From Deltaproteobacteria bacterium (lineage in GTDB: Bacteria > Desulfobacterota > Syntrophia > Syntrophales > UBA2210), in assembly GCA_019314085.1 (NCBI GenBank), contig JAFCZZ010000180.1, positions 1-5,012 on the forward strand: a DNA stretch of 5,012 nt, read 5' to 3'. The position numbers were made by a program, and so were the translations under genes. A model generated the notes under the pieces. The model saw only the letters and a program-made list of their open reading frames with translations. It made no database searches and was not told the DNA's origin. Shown one piece after another: positions 1-5,012 of this stretch. The stretch's first letter is position 1, and the number at the start of each line of letters is the position of its first letter.

Positions 1-256
1 ATCGGGAAAGGATACCGAGAAGCGCTCCAAGGGGACACAGATACCTGCACCAGAATCTCCTCTCGTGCAGGTTCAGCCCCATTATGAGGAAAAACAGGGC
101 ACCGATAAAAATCCCCTGGAGAAAGTACGGTTGTCCGAACGAGAGAACGGCCTTTTTCAGTATGCCATAGACCCACTCGGAGCCGTCGGTGATCACCGGT
201 ATATTCAGGGCATAGATGGTATTGAAAAAGGCCCTGGCCAGGTAATTCAGCAGGGG
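1..256 (-). pseudogene. 5'-truncated 4Fe-4S polyferredoxin-like membrane protein (runs off left edge)
   Basis: Read on the minus strand, this frame encodes an internal part of a NapH/polyferredoxin-like membrane iron-sulfur protein. Directly visible are an amphipathic stretch beginning PLLNYLARAFF, a hydrophobic segment (YFLQGIFIGALFFLIMGL) that would form a membrane helix, and then RRFWCRYLCPLGALLG, the Cys-x3-Cys-Pro motif typical of this family just after a membrane helix. Such proteins normally have about 100 more N-terminal residues with earlier membrane helices and another CxxxCP motif. These are absent here. The frame is open from 301 downward, after an in-frame TAG at 302-304, but residues before about 256 do not look like the family, and there is no plausible start codon with a ribosome binding site. 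The gene continues past the left edge, so its C-terminal ferredoxin domains cannot be seen. The role would be membrane electron transfer; the partner is unknown. Confidence 0.7.
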
Positions 257-312
257 ATTGATATGCCGAGCCCGGCAATACAGGTTTTCTTGAGAAAGTC
301 TCTACGATTCAT
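247..312 (-). pseudogene. Orphan Tat-leader remnant, 21 codons then stop
   Basis: An ATG at 312 is preceded by a G-rich run (318-323, spacing 5 nt) that could serve as a ribosome binding site. The frame encodes a classic twin-arginine leader: MNRRDFLKK followed by a hydrophobic stretch TCIAGLGISIP. It then ends at TGA (247-249). Such leaders direct folded, cofactor-bearing proteins to the Tat exporter, so the original gene probably encoded an exported redox or metal protein. Its mature part is gone, and the sequence after the leader is out-of-frame polyferredoxin coding sequence. A DUF362-type Tat protein is one possible parent, because such genes are often found next to polyferredoxin genes, but the leader alone cannot identify it. 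An intact 21-residue peptide gene is the less likely alternative. Confidence 0.6.
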
Positions 313-351
313 GGGAGCCCCCCAATTCTCTGATGGTCCTTCTCTGATTTC

Positions 352-369
352 TTCCCCTGGATAGGGGAA
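352..369. repeat. Short perfect inverted repeat (6-bp arms, 6-nt loop)
   Basis: The arms TTCCCC and GGGGAA flank the loop TGGATA in the spacer between dinB and the Tat-leader start. No T-run follows on either strand, so it does not look like an intrinsic terminator. It lies about where transcription would begin from the weak promoter candidate just upstream (374-401). An operator or leader hairpin is possible, but chance is also possible for a 6-bp stem. Confidence 0.35.
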
Positions 370-373
370 CTGT

Positions 374-401
374 ATCATACCGGGGGGATTCATTTCAGAA
401 A
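374..401 (-). promoter_or_regulatory. Weak sigma70-like promoter candidate for the Tat-leader locus
   Basis: On the minus strand, a -10-like TATGAT (374-379) lies 16 nt downstream of a poor -35-like TTTCTG (396-401). It sits in the 105-bp gap after dinB and about 60 nt before the Tat-leader ATG. The -10 is fair and the -35 is poor, so this is a tentative call. No terminator is visible between dinB and this point, so read-through from dinB is equally possible. Confidence 0.2.
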
Positions 402-417
402 AATGTGAACGGCATGC

Positions 418-1578
418 TCACTTTCGCTCTTTCAGACTCGCCCGGCCGATGGCATCCGTTCCGAACCGATCGGTGATCGTATCGATCGCCTCATCCAGTT
501 CCCGCCGGTGGGCCTTTCGTGTGTCATTGCGCTCAAAGATATCCGTCTGCACCGGTTCTTCAGCGGAGACGAGATTGGAGACACCGACACCGATCAGGCG
601 CGTCTTCTTGGACATTCGGTACCGCTCAAGGAGCCGGGAGGCCTCTCTGATGATGATATCGGAAGACTGCGTCGCCTCCCTGATCGTAACGCTCCGGGTC
701 ACCTGCCTGAAATCCGAGTCCTTTATCTTGATGCTTATCGTCCGTCCTCCTACCCCCAGCTTTCTCAACTCCCGCGCGATCCTCTCCGCCTGCCCCAGGA
801 TATATCGCTTGAGCAGATCTTTATCGTCGGTATCCGCGGAGAGCGTCTCTTCGGCGCTGACCGATTTTGTCTCTGTGTCAGGGGTCACGGACGATCGATC
901 GATACCGCGGGCGAACTGGGCGAGCCGGTAGCCGAATGTACCAAGCTTCTTTACCAGCAGTTCCTCGGGATATTGATTGACATCACCGAGGGTCCTGACC
1001 CCCATAAGTCCTAGTTTTTCCTGCGTATTTTTCCCGACACCGGGGACCTTGTGGATCGGAAGAGATTCGATAAACCGGTCGACATTTTCCTGCGCGATGA
1101 TGGTCAATCCATCGGGCTTATCCATATCGGAGGCAATCTTCGCCAGAAACTTGTTCGGCGCGCCCCCCACCGAGCAGGTCAGGCCCGAGCCCTTCTTGAT
1201 CCTTTGCTTGATACGGAGGGCAATCTCATCTACCCCGCCGAAGAGCCTTTCGCAGCCGGCAACATCGACGTAGGCCTCGTCAATCGAGATCGGTTCAACC
1301 AGAGGGGAAAATTCGCGCAGGATGAACATGATCCGTGCCGACAGCTCCCGGTAGCGGCCCATCCGGGGTGGGAGGAAGATCGCGCCGGGGCACCGTTTCC
1401 TCGCCTGAAAAACCGGCATGGCGGAATGGACACCGAACTTTCGCGCCTCGTAATTCGCGGCGGAGACGACGCTCCGTTCGGACTGCCCCCCCACGACAAC
1501 ACACCGGCCCTTCAGATCCGGATTGTCCAGCTCTTCGACGGAGGCATAGAAGGCATCCATGTCTATGTGGAGAATCAT
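418..1578 (-). CDS. dinB: DNA polymerase IV (Y-family translesion polymerase)
   Basis: This is an error-prone DNA polymerase that extends primers past damaged bases in the cytoplasm. The 386 residues match the usual DinB length, and all domains are present. The palm catalytic acids are D6 in HIDMDAFYASVE and D100/E101 in PISIDEAY. Y11 sits at the steric-gate position that excludes ribonucleotides, as Tyr does in archaeal Dpo4, whereas E. coli has Phe. The conserved NKFLAKIASDMDKPDGL block is at about 142-158, and the thumb helix-hairpin-helix VPGVGK at 178-183. The little-finger domain covers about 235-345. QTDIF at 344-348 resembles the QxxLF sliding-clamp motif. The ATG is the only start available: an in-frame TGA lies eight codons upstream with no ATG, GTG or TTG between. 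No strong ribosome binding site precedes it. It appears to have its own promoter (1643-1671), and no CTGT-N8-ACAG or GAAC-N4-GTTC LexA box is visible. Confidence 0.96.
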   Translation of the reverse strand: MILHIDMDAFYASVEELDNPDLKGRCVVVGGQSERSVVSAANYEARKFGVHSAMPVFQARKRCPGAIFLPPRMGRYRELSARIMFILREFSPLVEPISIDEAYVDVAGCERLFGGVDEIALRIKQRIKKGSGLTCSVGGAPNKFLAKIASDMDKPDGLTIIAQENVDRFIESLPIHKVPGVGKNTQEKLGLMGVRTLGDVNQYPEELLVKKLGTFGYRLAQFARGIDRSSVTPDTETKSVSAEETLSADTDDKDLLKRYILGQAERIARELRKLGVGGRTISIKIKDSDFRQVTRSVTIREATQSSDIIIREASRLLERYRMSKKTRLIGVGVSNLVSAEEPVQTDIFERNDTRKAHRRELDEAIDTITDRFGTDAIGRASLKERK

Positions 1579-1642
1579 ATAATCAAAGCGAGCCTTTCAT
1601 ACGGGGATCTTCCAGGGCCGTTTTCCCCAGGATGGCAGGCCA

Positions 1643-1671
1643 ACTATAAATCTTTTTCCCCCTTCGGTCTA
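1643..1671 (-). promoter_or_regulatory. Probable sigma70-type promoter of dinB
   Basis: On the minus strand, TAGACC (1666-1671, four of six matches to TTGACA) and TATAGT (1643-1648, five of six matches to TATAAT) are separated by exactly 17 nt. Transcription would begin near 1636 and leave an untranslated leader of about 57 nt before the dinB ATG. The promoter lies downstream of the candidate operon terminator (1701-1741), which fits dinB being a separate transcription unit. No LexA-type palindrome overlaps it. Confidence 0.4.
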
Positions 1672-1700
1672 TGCCAATCTTGAGATATGGTTGATAGGAC

Positions 1701-1741
1701 AAAAAAGGGATGGTTTGGTAGCCCCTTTCTCAGAAAAGGGC
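1701..1741 (-). terminator. Candidate terminator downstream of livF, with two alternative hairpins
   Basis: About 56 nt after the livF stop, the minus strand carries a 9-bp stem (arms 1733-1741 and 1721-1729, one G-T wobble) with a 3-nt loop. A run of six T (1701-1706) comes only about 14 nt later. The second arm, GAAAGGG (1723-1729), can instead pair with CCCTTTT (1703-1709) across a 13-nt loop, leaving a short TT tail. Neither form is a textbook terminator: the stronger hairpin has no adjacent T-run, and the one beside the T-run uses up part of it. It is still the best candidate for ending the ligase-livG-livF transcript, as no other strong stem was seen in the 218-bp gap. Confidence 0.4.
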
Positions 1742-1796
1742 ACCAGAATGATCGTAAGTTTCAAGGTCAGAATGGAAGATGAACCTATAACCGGGA

Positions 1797-2546
1797 TCAG
1801 AGGCCTAGGTAGGTTTTCCGGATGACCTCGTTTGCAAGCAGTTCGTCACCGGTTCCCTCGGCGATGATCTTGCCCGAGGAGAGGACATAGTTGCGTGAGG
1901 CCATCTTAAAGACCGTGCTCACCTCCTGTTCAACGAGGAGAACCGTAATCCCCAGCTTGCGAATCTCGGCGATCTTCCCGAATACCTCCTTTCGCAGAAG
2001 GGGGGCGAGGCCGGTAGAGGGTTCATCAATGCACAGCAGTTTGGGTTCGGACATCAGTGCCCTGCCGATGGCAAGCATCTGCTGTTCCCCCCCCGAGAGG
2101 GTCCCTGAGATCTGTGTTAATCTCTCCTTGAGCACGGGAAATAATTGATATACCTTATCGAGATCATCGTGAATCTTGCTTCTCTCTTTCGTCAGATAGG
2201 CACCGGCCAGCAGATTGTCGTGAACCGTCATCTCCCGGAAGGGCCTCCTTCTCTCAGGGCAGTGGATCAGACCCCTCTTCACGATTTCATGCGCGGGGAC
2301 TTCGTCTATTCGTTCCCCGTCAAAGGTCACCGTACCCTCGAGCGTTATATCTCCGGCGGTTGAACGGCGCGTGATTTCCCGTTCCCAGGCCACCAGTCCG
2401 GTTATGGCCTTGAGAAGCGTGGACTTGCCGGCCCCGTTCGGCCCTACCAGGCTTACCAGTTCTCCCGTATCGATTCCCATGCTCAGGTCATTAATGAGCA
2501 CGGCCTTATCGTAGCACACCTTTAAATTAGCGACTTCCAGCAGCAC
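1797..2546 (-). CDS. livF: Branched-chain amino acid type ABC transporter ATP-binding protein LivF
   Basis: This is one of the two cytoplasmic ATPases that power a LivHMGF-type importer. Visible motifs in its 249 residues are Walker A GPNGAGKST (35-43), the PERRRPF segment after the Q-loop position (97-103), the ABC signature LSGGEQQ (150-156), Walker B LLCIDEP with D174/E175, and VEQE (205-208), where the switch His is replaced by Gln as is usual in LivF. The C-terminal RKTYLGL is also family-typical. Residues about 52-69 form an insertion, rich in charged residues, after the first helix; classical LivF proteins lack it. The start is GTG, 2 nt after the livG stop, with AAGGA at 2558-2562 upstream, so translation is probably coupled. 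The real substrate may be an organic acid rather than leucine, given the CoA ligase in the same operon, but this is inference. Confidence 0.92.
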   Translation of the reverse strand: MLLEVANLKVCYDKAVLINDLSMGIDTGELVSLVGPNGAGKSTLLKAITGLVAWEREITRRSTAGDITLEGTVTFDGERIDEVPAHEIVKRGLIHCPERRRPFREMTVHDNLLAGAYLTKERSKIHDDLDKVYQLFPVLKERLTQISGTLSGGEQQMLAIGRALMSEPKLLCIDEPSTGLAPLLRKEVFGKIAEIRKLGITVLLVEQEVSTVFKMASRNYVLSSGKIIAEGTGDELLANEVIRKTYLGL

Positions 2547-2548
2547 TG

Positions 2549-3319
2549 TTAAATGTTTCCTTCCCCGAGATAGGCCTCGACGACATAGGCATTCTTCACC
2601 ACCTCGTCGGGCGTCCCGTCAGCAATGATAGTTCCGAAGTCGAGCACCACAATCCGGTCCACCATCTTCATCAACTGTTGCAGTTTGTGTTCCACTATGA
2701 TCATGGCCGGCCCCTCACTGTGCAGGCGGCCGAACCTGCCACCCTTGTGGAGACGCTGCATCGATTTTGCCATCAGATCGGTCTCGGCCGGGCTCAGCCC
2801 CCCGAAAGGTTCGTCCAAGAGAAGAAGTTCCGGCTCCGTGGCGATGGCCCGGGCAACTTCCAGCCGTTTGAGGTCCCCCTGAGAAAGGGTGGATGCCTTT
2901 TCGAGGGCCATATCGGAGATACCCGCGAATTCGAGAGCATCCATGGCCTTGGCCTCGATCCTCTTCACCCATTCCCCCCGTTTCATGGCCCGGGGGCACA
3001 TGCAAGAGACCATGACATTGGCAATAATGGGGAGACGGCGAAAGGGCCTCATGTTCTGAAAGGTGCAGGCGATACCGGCGTTTACGATGCTCCAGGTTTT
3101 GTCCCCCACAATCCGTTTGCCCTTGAAGCGGATGTCACCCGAATCGGGTTTCATGATACCGGTTATCAAGCGCAGCAGGGTTGTCTTCCCGGCGCCATTG
3201 GGACCGATCAGGCCTACCACCTCGTTCCGGTCCATGGAAAAATGGGCCTTATTGACGGCCTGCAGTCCTCCGAAGCCCTTGCTCAGATCCTTTATTTCCA
3301 GGAACGGTTGGTCTCCCAT
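2549..3319 (-). CDS. livG: Branched-chain amino acid type ABC transporter ATP-binding protein LivG
   Basis: This is the partner ATPase to LivF. In its 256 residues, Walker A GPNGAGKTT is at 39-47, the Q-loop is TFQNMRPF (86-93, Q88), and Walker B is LLLLDEP with D169/E170. The D-loop region is GGLSPAET (173-180), and the switch is IIVEH (His211), as expected for LivG. The signature reads LSQGDLKRLE (145-154) in place of the common LSYGQ form. About 15 extra residues (190-204, KGGRFGRLHSEG) lie between the helix after Walker B and the H-loop strand. The same style may occur in a LivG subgroup linked to CoA-ligase genes, although I cannot verify that here. The ATG is 1 nt after the ligase stop, with a strong GGAGG inside the ligase gene's end. 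The membrane permeases needed for function are not in the window. Confidence 0.92.
   Translation of the reverse strand: MGDQPFLEIKDLSKGFGGLQAVNKAHFSMDRNEVVGLIGPNGAGKTTLLRLITGIMKPDSGDIRFKGKRIVGDKTWSIVNAGIACTFQNMRPFRRLPIIANVMVSCMCPRAMKRGEWVKRIEAKAMDALEFAGISDMALEKASTLSQGDLKRLEVARAIATEPELLLLDEPFGGLSPAETDLMAKSMQRLHKGGRFGRLHSEGPAMIIVEHKLQQLMKMVDRIVVLDFGTIIADGTPDEVVKNAYVVEAYLGEGNI
2558..2562 (-). promoter_or_regulatory. Ribosome binding site supporting the livF GTG start
   Basis: AAGGA lies 11 nt before the GTG start, inside the last codons of livG. No in-frame ATG lies nearby, and the protein aligns with the LivF family from this point. The spacing is somewhat long, so coupling to livG translation probably helps. 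Confidence 0.5.
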
Positions 3320-3320
3320 A

Positions 3321-4982
3321 TTAGATTTCCTCCGACTCTTCTCTCAGCTCTCTCCGGGAGACCTTTCCCACGTCCGTCTTGGGGAGCTCACCGCGGAATT
3401 CAATGATCGCGGGAACCTTGTAATGCGCCAGCTTTTCACGGCAGAAGTCCATGATCTCCTCTTCGGAGACCTTACCCCTGGCCTCGCCCTGCAGGACCAC
3501 GTAAGCCTTGACGAATTGCCCCACCCGGGGATCGGGGACACCAACCACGCCGGCTGCCTTGATCTGCGGGTGACTGAAGAGGACCTCTTCCACGTGCCGC
3601 GCGAAGACCGAGTATCCCTTGAATTTGATCAGATCGCGTTTACGATCAAAGAAGTGGAAATATCCCTCTTCATCCATTCTGACCAGGTCTCCCGTTCTGA
3701 GCCACTTTTTGCCGTCGATCTCTATGATTGACTCCTCGGTCTCCTTGGGTCTCTTCCAGTACCCCTTCATGATGTTGGGACCGTTCAGAATCATCTCCCC
3801 CTCTTCGTTCACCGGCATAAACTCCGTGCCGGCAATATCAACGATCGCAGCGGTTACGCTGGGGATCGGCACACCGAAGGAACCCGTCTTCGGCCTGTCG
3901 TAGGGGGTGCTGTGACTGACTGCGGTGGTCTCCGTCATTCCATATCCTTCCAGGATCTTGGAGCCGGTTCTCCTTTCCCAGTCGTTGACGGTTGCCTCGT
4001 GCAGCGTATCGGCACCACAGGCAATCATTTTGAGAGCCGTCCAGTCCACGCGGTCCGTCTTCTCGTACTCCTTGAGATACTCAAACATAAAGGGCACGCC
4101 GTAAAAACCGGATGCCTTATACCGTGCCATGGCCGAGAGGATATCATCTATGTCCGGCGTGGTAAAGAGGACAAGGGTGGAACCCTGAACCAACCCAGTG
4201 AGCATAACCACGACCTGCCCATAGATGTGAAAGAAGGGCAGGAATGCGATGACCACCTCTTTCCCTTCCTCGAATATAGGCCAGAAGGACGTGGTCTGCG
4301 CCTGGAGCACCACTATGTTGTAATGGGTAAGGATTGCAGCCTTGGGTAGTCCTGTCGTACCCCCCGTATAGGGAAGGGCGGCGATATCTTCTCTGGGATC
4401 GATTACAACGGATGGAGGATTCGGGGGATACTTCTTGATCAGGTCCTGGAATTGAATCAGGCCGGCCTCCTCCATAAACTTGGGGGTCGGGACGTGCATC
4501 TCCCCGTAAACCTTCCCCACGGCGCTCTTCCCCACCATTTTTTTGAGCGCGGGGAGATATTCCGCGACATTGGTCACGATTACATTCTTGAGGGTAAGAC
4601 CGGTCTTCTCCACGTTATCATACAGGAGATCCTGACAGATAATCGTCTCCGCGTCGCTATCCTCAAGCTGATGTTTGAGTTCCTTGCTCGTATAGACAGG
4701 GCTGACCGGCGTAGGACAATTCAACAGGAAGAGGGCCACCGTGTCTCCCCGTCCCACCCCCAGATCGTAGAGGGCCGTGGCAAAACGGTCGACCAGCTCC
4801 TTCAGCTTCGTATAGCTGATCTTCTTACCGTAGAAAATCAACGCAGTCTTGCGACCATACTTTTCCACCACCTGATCCAACAGATCGGGAACGGAGCACT
4901 CGGGGATATCCGCTTCTTCGGGGACACCTTCCGGGTAGTATTTCAACCATGGTTTTGACATATATGCTTCTTTTGGATTCAT
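3321..4982 (-). CDS. AMP-forming acyl-CoA ligase (long-chain fatty acid/aryl-CoA ligase type), with internal 16-residue gap
   Basis: This ANL-superfamily enzyme would activate a carboxylic acid with ATP to an acyl-AMP and then to acyl-CoA. Motifs seen in its 553 residues are the phosphate-binding loop YTGGTTGLPK (205-214), FFHIYG (250-255), YGMTETT (347-353), the ribose-binding TGD (430-432), the hinge DRKRDLIKFKGY (446-457), and the catalytic Lys540 in PKTDVGKVSRREL. The chain length and the LPFFHIYGQ style suggest a FadD-like or aryl-acid ligase; the substrate cannot be read from sequence. LFLLNCP (85-90) is followed directly by TPVSPVYTSKEL, whereas relatives have about 16 residues between them (the QxVIxYxGxLxAGGxV block). 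The motifs and frame are otherwise intact, but folding may suffer. The ATG at 4982 has GAGG 7 nt upstream; a second ATG at residue 8 is a possible alternative. The gene leads a tight operon with livG and livF. Confidence 0.9.
   Translation of the reverse strand: MNPKEAYMSKPWLKYYPEGVPEEADIPECSVPDLLDQVVEKYGRKTALIFYGKKISYTKLKELVDRFATALYDLGVGRGDTVALFLLNCPTPVSPVYTSKELKHQLEDSDAETIICQDLLYDNVEKTGLTLKNVIVTNVAEYLPALKKMVGKSAVGKVYGEMHVPTPKFMEEAGLIQFQDLIKKYPPNPPSVVIDPREDIAALPYTGGTTGLPKAAILTHYNIVVLQAQTTSFWPIFEEGKEVVIAFLPFFHIYGQVVVMLTGLVQGSTLVLFTTPDIDDILSAMARYKASGFYGVPFMFEYLKEYEKTDRVDWTALKMIACGADTLHEATVNDWERRTGSKILEGYGMTETTAVSHSTPYDRPKTGSFGVPIPSVTAAIVDIAGTEFMPVNEEGEMILNGPNIMKGYWKRPKETEESIIEIDGKKWLRTGDLVRMDEEGYFHFFDRKRDLIKFKGYSVFARHVEEVLFSHPQIKAAGVVGVPDPRVGQFVKAYVVLQGEARGKVSEEEIMDFCREKLAHYKVPAIIEFRGELPKTDVGKVSRRELREESEEI
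3329..3333 (-). promoter_or_regulatory. Strong ribosome binding site of livG
   Basis: GGAGG lies 9 nt before the livG ATG, within the final codons of the ligase gene. It fixes this ATG as the start and supports co-transcription of the two genes. Confidence 0.7.
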
Positions 4983-4989
4983 CTGGCAG

Positions 4990-4994
4990 CCTCT
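4990..4994 (-). promoter_or_regulatory. Ribosome binding site of the acyl-CoA ligase
   Basis: AGAGG lies 7 nt before the ATG at 4982 and favours it over the second ATG seven codons later, which has only a weak AGAAG ahead of it. The AT-rich bases to its right (4995-5012) may be part of a promoter or an intergenic spacer, but the window ends too soon to say. Confidence 0.55.
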
Positions 4995-5012
4995 ATTTCT
5001 TTTATTATTTCC

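Noticed and set aside
65..364. Plus-strand open frame of 99 codons at the left end
   Set aside because: The minus strand here encodes a clear membrane helix and CxxxCP motif, while the plus-strand product is low in hydrophobic order and unlike any known family.
470..490. Cluster of GATC/ATCGATCG-like repeats, also near 890-905
   Set aside because: They fall inside dinB codons (Asp, Arg, Ile and Ser rich stretches), are not regularly spaced, and do not suggest an origin or a CRISPR array.
1583..1600. Five-codon open frame (MKGSL) with a GGAAG 8 nt upstream, just before dinB on the minus strand
   Set aside because: It could be a leader peptide, but an 18-nt frame and a short purine motif arise easily by chance and nothing else supports translation.
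1051..1683. Plus-strand open frame of 210 codons opposite dinB
   Set aside because: It lies antisense to the conserved DinB catalytic domain and shows no family motifs; several overlapping plus-strand frames here are also shadows.
1748..1825. Plus-strand 25-codon frame starting after AAAAGGG in the livF-dinB gap
   Set aside because: The apparent ribosome binding site is part of the hairpin arm, the frame runs into the antisense of livF, and the peptide is not recognisable.
2678..3406. Long open frame (242 codons) on the plus strand, antisense to livG
   Set aside because: It is exactly opposite a gene with full ABC ATPase motifs, has no recognisable domain or ribosome binding site, and crosses the livG-ligase boundary. 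It is a shadow caused by codon bias.

Overview
This 5 kb window looks like a stretch of chromosome from an anaerobic, moderately GC-rich bacterium. The protein styles (a LivG/LivF pair joined to a fatty-acyl/aryl-CoA ligase, a Cys-rich polyferredoxin-type membrane protein, and a Dpo4-like DinB) most resemble Desulfobacterota/Syntrophia-type genomes. That assignment is inference from family resemblance, not from a marker gene. All recognisable genes lie on the minus strand, so transcription runs from right to left. The long open frames on the plus strand are antisense shadows.

Right part (4982 to 1797): three genes are packed with gaps of 1 and 2 nt: an AMP-forming acyl-CoA ligase, then livG, then livF (the two ATPases of a branched-chain amino acid type, HAAT family, ABC importer). 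This looks like one operon in which a carboxylate or amino-acid-like substrate is imported and, if it is an acid, activated to its CoA thioester. The LivH/LivM permeases and the periplasmic binding protein are not in the window. They may lie upstream, beyond the right edge, or elsewhere. The ligase appears to lack about 16 residues of the conserved N-terminal core.

Middle (1796 to 1579): a 218-bp intergenic gap holds a stem-loop with a delayed T-run (possible terminator of the operon, with two competing hairpins) followed by a fair sigma70-like promoter for the next gene.

Left-centre (1578 to 418): a complete dinB gene for a Y-family translesion DNA polymerase (Pol IV), with no LexA-like box visible upstream.

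Left end (417 to 1): a 105-bp spacer with an inverted repeat, then a broken locus. A start codon with a twin-arginine (Tat) leader runs for 21 residues to a stop. In another frame, overlapping that stop, the sequence becomes the middle of a 4Fe-4S polyferredoxin-like membrane protein that has no start of its own and runs off the left edge. This looks like a deletion joining two neighbouring genes, or an assembly misjoin. Apart from this scar and the gap in the ligase, I see no clearly novel system in the window.
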